This document shows positions 11,306 through 18,186 of a DNA stretch of 22,166 bases, in pieces. Source of the stretch: Deltaproteobacteria bacterium (GTDB taxonomy: Bacteria; Myxococcota; Myxococcia; Myxococcales; Myxococcaceae); NCBI GenBank assembly GCA_016875515.1, contig VGRA01000001.1, positions 1 through 22,166 on the forward strand, written 5' to 3'. The stretch's first letter is position 1. Each line of letters opens with the position of its first letter. The notes below the pieces were generated by a model. It searched no databases and was not told the origin of the DNA. It worked only from the letters and a program-made list of their open reading frames with translations. The position numbers and the translations under genes were made by a program.

Positions 11306-12082
11306 CTCCGCACCGATGTGCATCCCGTAGGCGGTGGACAGCCCGCCGTCCACCACCAGCACCTGCCCGTTCACGTACCGGGCCTCGTCCGTGCACAGCC
11401 ACGCAATGGGGGCTGCAATCTCCTCCGGCGGCGCAATGTGCCCCGCCGGCACCAGCTCCCCCACCTGCGCCTCCAGCGCCGCCCACGCCTCCCCCATGTA
11501 GAAGCGGCTCGAGTCCGTGTCGATGTAGCCGGGGTTCACCGCGTTGACGCGGATGCGCTCCCCCGCAAGCTCGTTGGCCAGGTACTTCACCAGCACCTCC
11601 ATGGCACCCTTCATGGCCCCCAGCAGCCCGTGGAACGGCAGCGGCGTGAGGGAATCCATGCCGGACACCGCCACGATGCTCCCGCCCCGCCCCGCCATCA
11701 GCGGCGCGCTGCGCTGGGCGCCGTACAGGAAGCTCTTCACCGTCACGTTGAACGTCTTGTCCATCTGGTGGAGCTTCAGCGCCATGAGCGGCACGAACGC
11801 CGTGGAGGCCGCGTTGGCCACGAACGCGTCCAGCCCGCCGTAGCGCTGGCCCACGCGGTCGAACACCGGCCCCAGGCTCTCCGGCTCCAGTTGGTCCGCC
11901 AGCTCCACGTGCGCCACCCGGCCCAGCCCCGCCACCTCGTCCTGCAGCTGCTTCGCCGCCGCCTCGTCCCGCCGGTACGTGGCCACCACGTCGTACCCCC
12001 TGCGCGCGAGCTTCAAGGAGACGGCACGGCCCACGCCGCGGGTACCGCCGGTGACGAGTGCGACCTTCTGGGGGGTGGACAT
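11288..12082 (-). CDS. Short-chain dehydrogenase/reductase, FabL-like, lacking the usual catalytic Tyr
   Basis: ATG 12082 gives 264 residues, the usual SDR length; the open frame continues upstream without SDR character. The Rossmann motif TGGTRGVG (11-18), a NAAS-type motif (90-93), Ser140 in VAVSG and Lys158 are present, followed by [11 protein letters not shown] and the C-terminal [11 protein letters not shown]. Overall the sequence resembles FabL-type enoyl-ACP reductases, which use Tyr-x6-Lys rather than Tyr-x3-Lys. Here Leu154 occupies the classical Tyr position and His151 the FabL position (HGLLGAMK), so neither Tyr is present. It should bind NAD(P)H, but reductase activity is uncertain. 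Single gene, divergent from the peptidoglycan-binding gene with 58 bases between. Confidence 0.88.
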   Translation of the reverse strand: MSTPQKVALVTGGTRGVGRAVSLKLARRGYDVVATYRRDEAAAKQLQDEVAGLGRVAHVELADQLEPESLGPVFDRVGQRYGGLDAFVANAASTAFVPLMALKLHQMDKTFNVTVKSFLYGAQRSAPLMAGRGGSIVAVSGMDSLTPLPFHGLLGAMKGAMEVLVKYLANELAGERIRVNAVNPGYIDTDSSRFYMGEAWAALEAQVGELVPAGHIAPPEEIAAPIAWLCTDEARYVNGQVLVVDGGLSTAYGMHIGAELSRAR

Positions 12083-12140
12083 GGGCCACGTCTTAGCGCG
12101 GCGGACACAACAAATTCCCAGGTCTTGAGACAATGGGAGC

Positions 12141-13073
12141 ATGCCTGTCCGCCCGCCCTCCCCGCGCAACGTCACCGCCGCCTCCGCCTCGCAGTCCTCC
12201 CTCCCCGCCCCCACCGGCGGCCTGAAGTACGGCATGCAGGGGCCCGAGGTGGCCAGGCTGCAGCGCGCCCTCGTGAAGCTCGGCTTCATGACGAAGGCGG
12301 AGATGGCCACGGGGCCCGGCACCTTCGGCCCCCGGACGATGCGGGCGGTGGCCGCGTTCAAGCAGGCCCATGGGCTTCGCCCAGTGGGCGTCTTTGGCGA
12401 GAAGGCCGCCGCAGCGCTCGCGAAGGCGCTCGGCAGCCACGCGCCGGCCGGCGGCACCGCGCCTTCCCGCCCCGCACAGCCCGAGCGGCCGTCAGCCCCC
12501 ACCGCGCCCGAGCGGCCCACCTCCGTCAGCGTGGGCAACCTCAGGGATCTCACCTGGGACAAGGCCGCGGACATCATCCGGGCAAACGGCGGCAAGGTCT
12601 GCCCAAATGGCCAGCCCACCGTGCTCGCCGTTCGGACCCGCAACGCGGGCACCCGGCAGTACGAGGACGCCTTCGTGGTGCTCAGGCCGGACGGGAAGAT
12701 GAAGACCTTCGCCGCCACCACCCGGCCCCACTTCACGTACGACACCGGCGGGTGGACCCCCGGCATGCTGGTGCCCGGCAACTACGAAATCACCCCGCGC
12801 TGGCGCGACGGGAAGTTCAACAACGACGCCTTCATCGTCGGCACGCAGAACGGCATGACGGTGCAAATTGCCCGGGACCGCAACGGCGACGGGCGCTACT
12901 CGGAGTCTGAAATCTCCAACGCCGTGGGCAGCAGTGAAATCCGCCTCCACCGCGGCAACAGCAACGGCACCCCCAGCTCCGCCGGCTGCCTCAACGTGGC
13001 GGACTACGACGGCTTCCTGAAGTACCTCGGCGGGCGCGACATGCGCTTCAACCTCACGCTCGTGGAGGACTGA
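12141..13073 (+). CDS. Peptidoglycan-binding protein with EF-hand-like loop and possible L,D-transpeptidase-type C-terminus
   Basis: The 310-residue product starts at ATG 12141 with GGGAG just upstream. Residues 28-96 form a PG_binding_1 repeat ([35 protein letters not shown]). A Pro/Ala-rich linker (100-128) leads to a C-terminal domain of about 170 residues. It contains a canonical 12-residue calcium loop, D246 to E257 ([12 protein letters not shown]), and an ending with His270 and Cys283 in SSAGCLN that recalls the His and SxGC motifs of YkuD transpeptidases and related cell-wall enzymes. The spacing is not exactly canonical, so catalysis is inferred. No classical signal peptide is seen, which is odd for a wall protein. 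Convergent with the efflux remnant. Confidence 0.75.
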   Translation: MPVRPPSPRNVTAASASQSSLPAPTGGLKYGMQGPEVARLQRALVKLGFMTKAEMATGPGTFGPRTMRAVAAFKQAHGLRPVGVFGEKAAAALAKALGSHAPAGGTAPSRPAQPERPSAPTAPERPTSVSVGNLRDLTWDKAADIIRANGGKVCPNGQPTVLAVRTRNAGTRQYEDAFVVLRPDGKMKTFAATTRPHFTYDTGGWTPGMLVPGNYEITPRWRDGKFNNDAFIVGTQNGMTVQIARDRNGDGRYSESEISNAVGSSEIRLHRGNSNGTPSSAGCLNVADYDGFLKYLGGRDMRFNLTLVED

Positions 13074-13084
13074 CGGCGCCGGCC

Positions 13085-13888
13085 CTACTCGCGCGCCATC
13101 AGGCCGGACACCACCAGGCAGTCCAGCTTCGCCGCCACCAGCGCCGCCCGTGCCATGGCCACGGACGGCTCGGGGTCCCGCGCCGCCCGCTCGGCGTCCA
13201 CCAGCTCCAGGTTCCCCGCCACGCCCTCCTTGAACTGGCGCTTCGCCAGGGCTGCGGCCTCTGCGTCCAGCTTCGCCGACGCCCGCGCCTCCGCCTCGGC
13301 CGAGGTCCGCTCCGCCAGCACCGCCCACGCCCCGCGCACCTCGGCGCCCCCCTGCAGCAGCACCGCGTCCAGCTGGGCCTTCAGCTGGGGCACCCGCGCT
13401 GCCGCCACCGCCTGCCGCGCGCGGTTGTCCGCCCCCTCGCGCTCGGCGCGCAGCACGTCCAAGCGGCTTGCCACCCCGGACTCCAGCCGCGCCCGGACCA
13501 GCCCCGCGTGCGCACCCGCCAAGGCCAGCACCCACCCGGGCCGGGCCAGCGCCCCCTCCAGCAGCCGCGCGCAGCCGCCGCGGAAGGACTCGAAGCCCCG
13601 CATGAACCGTGCGCTCAGCCGCTGCACCGGCCCGTCCCCGTGGTCCGCCGGCACCACGTACCGGATGAGCGTGGGCACCAACGTCCGGGACAGCAGGTAG
13701 CTGGCCATCACGGAGAAGCCCACAGCCATGCCCATGGGCAGGAAGAGGAACTTGATGGCCGGCAGGTCCATGCCGGGCAGGATGTCCGTGGGGGTGCGCC
13801 GCAGCACCTGCCAGCCGCCCAGCAGCAGCAGCAGCGCCATCACGGCGAAGGTGTAAGGGCGCCGCAGCGCCAGCCGGACAATCCACAC
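13085..13888 (-). pseudogene. Mosaic remnant: RND efflux permease pieces fused to a TolC-like channel C-terminus
   Basis: One open frame of 267 codons from GTG 13888 joins parts of different proteins. Residues 1-44 (VWIVRLALRRPYTF, TPTDILPGMDLP) are the start of an AcrB-like permease. The next 75 residues (FLPMGMAVGFSVMASYLLSR, TLVPTL, then ALARPGWVL) match the middle of such a permease, around the sixth and seventh membrane segments. From about residue 122 the sequence becomes helical outer-membrane efflux protein: LESGVASRLDVLRAE, then a second, C-terminal type repeat (FKEGVAGNLELVDAERAA) to TAG 13085. An intact permease exceeds 1000 residues, so several kilobases are missing, yet the frame stays open. 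It cannot transport. Deletion remnant or assembly collapse are both possible. Confidence 0.75.
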
Positions 13889-13899
13889 GGCTGGGACGG

Positions 13900-13912
13900 C
13901 CCCCCCCCCCCC
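13900..13912. repeat. Thirteen-base poly-C tract
   Basis: An uninterrupted run of 13 C on the plus strand (13 G on the coding strand) lies 11 bases upstream of the GTG of the efflux mosaic and just after the stop of a short RND-like fragment. It is the longest homopolymer noticed in the window. It marks the seam between two efflux pieces, and is either a slippage-prone site or an assembly or gap-fill seam. Confidence 0.85.
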
Positions 13913-13914
13913 GG

Positions 13915-13968
13915 TCAGGCCGTGTTCAATGCCGGACGCCGCACCGCGCTGTTGCGCAGGAAGCTCAG
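13915..13968 (-). pseudogene. Possible 17-residue N-terminal stub of a second RND permease
   Basis: Read from CTG 13968, which overlaps the regulator stop as CTGA, the frame gives LSFLRNSAVRRPALNTA and then TGA at 13915-13917. The pattern of a short helix, VRRP and then a hydrophobic start is typical of RND permease N-termini. The stub ends just before the poly-C tract. It is short enough to be chance; the overlap position makes it worth noting. Confidence 0.35.
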
Positions 13969-14813
13969 GCGCGCTTCGGCAGGAGCTCCCAGGCGGAGAC
14001 GAGCTCGTCCGCCGAGTCGGCAAAGTGGGCCCCCGCCGCGTTGACGGCCGGCAGGTGCGGCCGCGCCCCGGGCCCTCCCACGAACAGCGGCACCGGCACC
14101 TTCTCCCGCATCTCCGCCAGGACCGCGGCGAACTCGGCCAGCTCGCGCGTCCGGACGAAGGACAGCGCCGCCGCGTCCGCCTGCGCGCCGTTCACCGCCG
14201 AGGCGAGCGCCTCGGCCGGCGTGTCCAGCCCCAGCATGACCACCTTCCAGCCGCGGCGGCGCAGCTTCAGCCCCATGGCCAGCAGCCCCCCCTCGTGCAG
14301 GTCCTTCGGCGGGCAGGCGAGCACGATGCAGGGCCCCGTGACGGGCACCTCCACCTCGTGCAGGAGGTTGCGCAGCGTCTGGCGCACGAGCGCGGAGGCC
14401 AGGTGCTCCCGCGCAATGTCCAGCCGGTGCGTCATCTCCCTCAGCAGCGGCAGCAGCACCCCGTCCGCCAGCGTCTCCGCGGGGATGATCTGCGCCGCCT
14501 CGCGCAGCACCGCCTGCGCCCCCTCCGCGTCCAGCACCATCACCGCGGACCAGAAGCGCTCGGAGATGCGCTCCAGCGGCGGGAGTTCCTGCGTGGGGTG
14601 GCTGCGCACCTCGGCAATGGCCTCGCTGATGGCCATCCCCTCCTGGACGAGCCGCGCCACCCGGCGCACCGCCTCCACCTCGTCCCGGCTGTACATCCGG
14701 TAGCCGTTCTCTCCCCGGCTGGGACGAGGGAAGCCGTACCGCTTCTCCCACGCGCGCAGCGTGGCCTCGCGCACCCCGGTGATGCGGGAAATGGTTCGAA
14801 TTCGCAACGTCAC
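13965..14813 (-). CDS. CarA/CarH-like MerR regulator with a cobalamin-binding domain
   Basis: GTG 14813 overlaps the acyltransferase stop by four bases and gives 282 residues. Residues 4-72 are a MerR winged helix (ISRITGVREATLRAWEKRYG, GYRMYSRDEVEAV). A four-helix B12-cap domain follows (84-153), then a Rossmann B12 domain with the cobalt-ligand motif DLHEGG (Asp171, His173, Gly176) and FVGGPGARP near 244-252. In M. xanthus, CarA and CarH repress the carB operon in the dark, and CarH releases DNA when light breaks adenosylcobalamin. Its place after the acyltransferase fits carA. The cap helix reads LREMTHRLDIAREHL: Glu136-His137 are kept, but the Trp of Wx9EH is missing and the segment looks about five residues short, so light sensing may differ. 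Confidence 0.9.
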   Translation of the reverse strand: MTLRIRTISRITGVREATLRAWEKRYGFPRPSRGENGYRMYSRDEVEAVRRVARLVQEGMAISEAIAEVRSHPTQELPPLERISERFWSAVMVLDAEGAQAVLREAAQIIPAETLADGVLLPLLREMTHRLDIAREHLASALVRQTLRNLLHEVEVPVTGPCIVLACPPKDLHEGGLLAMGLKLRRRGWKVVMLGLDTPAEALASAVNGAQADAAALSFVRTRELAEFAAVLAEMREKVPVPLFVGGPGARPHLPAVNAAGAHFADSADELVSAWELLPKRA

Positions 14814-15505
14814 GGCGCACGCCCCCCGCCCGGGCTCAAGCCCCGGACTGCATCCCACCGCTCGCGCACTCCCCGTGCGCCCGCGAGCAGTGGGCGAAAC
14901 CCTTCCTCGTTCACGGCTCCTGCTGCACGCTGCACCACCGCCTCCAGGTTTTCCCGGAAGACCCCCAGCGGGCCCGGCCCATGCGGCGTCCCCACCTCGA
15001 CGAGGACCTCGGGCCGCTCCCGCTCGAAGAAACAATACCGGAACGCCACCGGCAAGCAGCGCGCCCCGGACGCCCGAGCCACCACCTCGATGCCGCGCTC
15101 CAGCCGCAGCGGCAGCCGGCCGAACGGCCGGTGCTCCCCCTCCGGGAAGATGAACACCGCCGCCCCGGGCCGCCGCAGCAGCCCCTTGCAGTAGCGGAGC
15201 GACTCGAGCGACGAGCCCGCCTCCCCCTTCCGGATGGAGAACGCCCCAATGCGGGACAGGAAGCCGTACCGCTTCAGGTTCTGCTCGTCCATCAGCGCGT
15301 AGCCGTCCCACCCGGCCGCCTTGCACAGCTGGTGCGCCACGAAGGCGTCCCAGAAGTTGCCGTGGTTGGCGTAGACGAGCAGCGGCGTCTCCGCGCCCGG
15401 CAGCTCTCCCCGCACGTGCAGCGCGTTGAACGCACCCCGCACCTTCCAGCGGATGTAGCCGTCCAGCACCGCCCCGAAGAGGCCGCCCTTGTTCGCCGGA
15501 ATCAT
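14810..15505 (-). CDS. PlsC-type acyltransferase of the carotenoid operon
   Basis: The 231-residue product (ATG 15505, TGA 14810) has the acyltransferase HX4D motif NHGNFWD (His48, Asp53) and the acceptor-binding FPEGEHRP motif at 120-127, at the spacing usual for PlsC-like enzymes. These transfer fatty acyl groups to a hydroxyl. Myxobacterial carotenoids such as myxobacton are found as fatty acid esters of a glucoside, and the gene lies between cyclase and regulator genes downstream of a glycosyltransferase. I therefore infer that it acylates the sugar of a carotenoid glycoside; the acceptor cannot be read from sequence. Four-base overlaps couple it to crtYd and to the regulator. Confidence 0.88.
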   Translation of the reverse strand: MIPANKGGLFGAVLDGYIRWKVRGAFNALHVRGELPGAETPLLVYANHGNFWDAFVAHQLCKAAGWDGYALMDEQNLKRYGFLSRIGAFSIRKGEAGSSLESLRYCKGLLRRPGAAVFIFPEGEHRPFGRLPLRLERGIEVVARASGARCLPVAFRYCFFERERPEVLVEVGTPHGPGPLGVFRENLEAVVQRAAGAVNEEGFRPLLAGARGVRERWDAVRGLSPGGGRAP

Positions 15506-15840
15506 GCGTGCCGCTCCTCCATGGCTGCAGCAGCGCCAGTCCCCAGGGCCACGAGCAGGCTGGTGAGGAAGAAGAACAGTATCTCCTCCACCGGCACCGC
15601 CCCCACCCGCACCCCCAGGGTCTTCTCCGCGCTGAAGCGCCACACCCCCGAGGCAATGGCGAAGTGGTCCCAGAAGGACAGCCACGCCCCCACCGCCAGC
15701 GCCGGCGGCAGGATGGCCCTCATCACCTCTCCCGTCCGTCCCCGGTAGCGCGCCCACACCCCCACCGCCTGCAGCAGCAGCACCGGGCCCGCGCAGCCCA
15801 GCAGGTACCAGAGGTACGCGCTCTTTCCCTCCAGCGTCAT
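15502..15840 (-). CDS. crtYd: Lycopene cyclase subunit CrtYd
   Basis: The 112-residue product starts at ATG 15840 within the crtYc stop overlap. It has about three hydrophobic helices and the lycopene cyclase domain signatures FWDHFAIASGVWRFS and VGAVPVEEILFFFLTS, with the PxEE motif that carries the likely catalytic acid. Heterodimeric cyclases of this kind (CrtYc plus CrtYd) occur in Gram-positive bacteria and myxobacteria and correspond to the two halves of fungal and archaeal fused cyclases. The pair closes a beta-ionone ring on lycopene or a derivative at the inner membrane. It needs the adjacent CrtYc for activity. Confidence 0.92.
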   Translation of the reverse strand: MTLEGKSAYLWYLLGCAGPVLLLQAVGVWARYRGRTGEVMRAILPPALAVGAWLSFWDHFAIASGVWRFSAEKTLGVRVGAVPVEEILFFFLTSLLVALGTGAAAAMEERHA

Positions 15841-16157
15841 GGCGCCGCCCACCTTTGCGAGAGCGCGTGCAGCCGCCCCTTCACCCACACCCCCACGAGC
15901 GCCGTCTGCAGCCCGAAGAAGAGGTACTCCTCCACCGGGAGATAGAGCACCCGCACGCCCCAGGTGCGCGCGTCGTCGAAGTCCCAGATGCCCTCCTTCA
16001 CCGCCAGGTTGTCCCACGGCGAGGTGGCCGCGTAGACGATGCAGAAGAGCGCCACCCCCGGCCACGCCCCGCCGAAGAGGATGGACTTGCGGTACCGCCA
16101 GCCGAAGGCCAGCAGCGGCACCACCACGAACAGCGCGAGGAACCGGGCGTACGTCAC
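15837..16157 (-). CDS. crtYc: Lycopene cyclase subunit CrtYc
   Basis: GTG 16157, overlapping the glycosyltransferase stop as GTGA, gives 106 residues. Three hydrophobic segments are visible (FLALFVVVPLLAFGW near 5-20, WPGVALFCIVYAATS, and YLFFGLQTALVGVWV). Family motifs are SPWDNLAVKEGIWDFD near 45-61 and LPVEEYLFFGLQT near 72-84, the same PxEE block as in CrtYd. It is the first half of the heterodimeric lycopene beta-cyclase. Length and pairing match the M. xanthus enzymes. Confidence 0.92.
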   Translation of the reverse strand: MTYARFLALFVVVPLLAFGWRYRKSILFGGAWPGVALFCIVYAATSPWDNLAVKEGIWDFDDARTWGVRVLYLPVEEYLFFGLQTALVGVWVKGRLHALSQRWAAP

Positions 16158-17278
16158 GGCCGGGCCTCCTCGGACAGCCCCTCGCCGGAGAGGTCCGGCA
16201 CCATCCGCCCGCCCGGCAGCACCGCGTAGGCGCGCCCCCGCCACGTCACCGTCTTGCGGAACAGCGAGAGCACCCAGCAGGAGAGCAGCAGCGCCTCCGC
16301 CATCACCCAGTCCGTGGCTGCCCCCGCGCGCACCCCGTGCAGCGCCCCCAGCCGCAGCCCCAGCAGGACGCGCGCGGCGAGGAACGAAAGCACGGCCGCC
16401 GCGGGCACCGCCCCGCCATGCACCAGCGCGCAGAAGCCGAGCGGCCACGCCGGGGCGAACAGCAGCGGCACGGTGGGGAACAGCCCCGGCCGGTGGGCCC
16501 TCAGCACCTGCATCCAGCGCGTGAAGCGGTCCAGCGCCGCGCTCGCCCGGGTGGGCGCGGACGGCACCCGCGCGCACGCGGGCGAGAGCGCCACGGACTG
16601 GCCGCGCGCGTGCAGCGCCTTGGACAGCTCGAGGTCCTCCCCGATGTGGTCCGCCAGGTCCGGCAGCAGCCGCTGCGCCTCCGCGGACAGCCCGAGCGCC
16701 TTGCCGCACACCGCCTGTGCGCCTGCGCTCATCACGTGCAGGGCGAGGAAGCTGTGGTGGCCGTGGCAGAGCAGCGAGCGCACCGCGCGCCCCGCCAGGC
16801 CCGCGGCCCCCTCCACCGCCGGGGCCGCCGTGGACAGCGCAGCCCCATGCAGCAGCGGCGCCACCAGCCCCTTCACCAGCGCCCCGTCCACCGCCACGTC
16901 CGCGTCCACCGACAGCACCACCCGCCCCTTCACCTCCAGCGCGGACAGCGCGTAGGCCAGGTGCCCCGCCTTGCGGTTGCGGCGCATGGGGTCCGAGGGG
17001 AGCCACGCCACCGTGGACGGCAGCCGCGGCCGGTACGGGGACACCACCACCTGCTCGAGCCGCCCCGGGTAGTCCACCTCTGCGGCCAGGTTGGCCAGCT
17101 CCCGCGGGGTGGGCGCGTCCATGGGGCGGAGCAGCAGCACCTCCGGCCACTCGGCAGGGGCCGGGGCCGTGCCGCCCGGCGCGCGCCGCAGCCGCCACAG
17201 CGTCACCGCGCTGAAGCCGAGCGCGAGCAGCGCCCACGCCGTCAGCCCGTGTCCGAATGCCTGCTCGAAGCCGTTCAT
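16154..17278 (-). CDS. Membrane glycosyltransferase (GT-A fold, GT21/GT2-like), probable carotenoid glycosyltransferase
   Basis: The 374-residue product (ATG 17278, TGA 16154) has an N-terminal membrane anchor (about 12-29), a nucleotide-sugar domain with DAD at 125-127 in VVLSVDADV, IGEDLELSK (GED at 213-215) and RFTRW at 251-255, the counterpart of the QxxRW motif with Arg replacing Gln, and further membrane helices after 270. This is the layout of processive-like or lipid glycosyltransferases such as ceramide glucosyltransferase and HpnI. In a crt operon with a downstream acyltransferase, the likely acceptor is the 1'-hydroxyl left by CrtC, giving a carotenoid glucoside. The acceptor and the sugar are inferred from context. 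Confidence 0.88.
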   Translation of the reverse strand: MNGFEQAFGHGLTAWALLALGFSAVTLWRLRRAPGGTAPAPAEWPEVLLLRPMDAPTPRELANLAAEVDYPGRLEQVVVSPYRPRLPSTVAWLPSDPMRRNRKAGHLAYALSALEVKGRVVLSVDADVAVDGALVKGLVAPLLHGAALSTAAPAVEGAAGLAGRAVRSLLCHGHHSFLALHVMSAGAQAVCGKALGLSAEAQRLLPDLADHIGEDLELSKALHARGQSVALSPACARVPSAPTRASAALDRFTRWMQVLRAHRPGLFPTVPLLFAPAWPLGFCALVHGGAVPAAAVLSFLAARVLLGLRLGALHGVRAGAATDWVMAEALLLSCWVLSLFRKTVTWRGRAYAVLPGGRMVPDLSGEGLSEEARP

Positions 17279-18186
17279 GCGGCACTGCCCTCGCGGCGCG
17301 TCCGGAAGTGCGCCATCCAGCGGATGAAGGGGGAATGGAAGCGGCGGAAGTCCGCCGCCTCGCCCAGCACGTCCACGCCGGGCTGCCCCGCGGCGAAGCG
17401 CGCGTAGAAGGGCGAACTCTCCAGCAGCCCGCCGCGCGGCAGGCGCCCCTCCCCCGTGGGGAGCTCGCCCGGCACGTGCAGCCCCCAGCCGCTGCGGGCC
17501 AGGGGCAGCGGCTCTGCCTGCGTCCGCTCCAGGGACACCCCGGCGCGGCGGGCCACCACGCGCAGCTGCTCGCCGGTGTGGAGCCGGTAGTGGACCGTGG
17601 TGGACTCCGGGCCGTGCGCCCGCGTCCACTGCCAACCCGGCACCCCGCCGCCCAGCGGCTCGGCGCCGTGGTTGGTGTCGTGGTAGCCGCGGCCGGAGGT
17701 GGAGACCCCGTGCGTGGGCACCTCCAGCGTGGCGGTGGCGCGCGGCATGAGCGGCTGCCAGTGGTGCGGCTGGCCACGGAGCAGCTGCACCTCCTCCCCC
17801 TCCGGGGACTCCGCCGTCAGCTCCAGGAGGGCCTTGACCGGCCGGCCCCACGGCGCCGTCCGCTCGTCCACCTCGAAGCGCACCCCGCCCTCCCGCCACT
17901 GCACGCGCGAGCGGCCAATCTGCAGCGCACCGTCCGCAACCCCGCAGCCGTCGTACTCTGACAGCACCCACGCGCGCCGGGCGTCGCCCTCGTACAGCGC
18001 GAAGTTGACCGCGCAGTGGCTGAAGGCCGTCCCGCCGCGGCGCGCCGCCACCGAGTAGCGCGGAGAGAAGATGCTCCCCACCAGGAAGATGAAGACCGCG
18101 TGCAGCGGCCCCGCGGAGAGGTCCGCGTAGTACCAGCGGTAGCCGCCCGGCTCGGACGGCAGGCTCTGCAGCCCGGGGACCTTCAC
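17275..18186 (-). CDS. crtC: Carotenoid 1,2-hydratase CrtC
   Basis: GTG 18186, overlapping the upstream crtD stop as GTGA, gives 303 residues; no ATG fits better. The sequence has the hallmark GGYRWYYADLSAGPLHAVFIF block near 14-34, FSHCAVNFALY near 54-64, and GRGYHDTNHGAEPLG in the C-terminal half. CrtC adds water across the 1,2 double bond of an acyclic psi end, producing the tertiary hydroxyl found in myxobacterial and purple-bacterial carotenoids. It works with CrtD, encoded just upstream, and its product is the expected substrate for the glycosyltransferase just downstream. Confidence 0.92.
   Translation of the reverse strand: MKVPGLQSLPSEPGGYRWYYADLSAGPLHAVFIFLVGSIFSPRYSVAARRGGTAFSHCAVNFALYEGDARRAWVLSEYDGCGVADGALQIGRSRVQWREGGVRFEVDERTAPWGRPVKALLELTAESPEGEEVQLLRGQPHHWQPLMPRATATLEVPTHGVSTSGRGYHDTNHGAEPLGGGVPGWQWTRAHGPESTTVHYRLHTGEQLRVVARRAGVSLERTQAEPLPLARSGWGLHVPGELPTGEGRLPRGGLLESSPFYARFAAGQPGVDVLGEAADFRRFHSPFIRWMAHFRTRREGSAA

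Noticed and set aside
9394..11313. Minus-strand open frame of 639 codons opposite the peptidase
   Set aside because: Shadow of the M14-like gene; the protein is Arg/Gly/His-rich with no recognisable motif and overlaps the real ppa start.
12083..12781. Upstream extension of the SDR open frame to 497 codons
   Set aside because: The added residues are antisense to the peptidoglycan-binding gene and the SDR fold is complete from ATG 12082.
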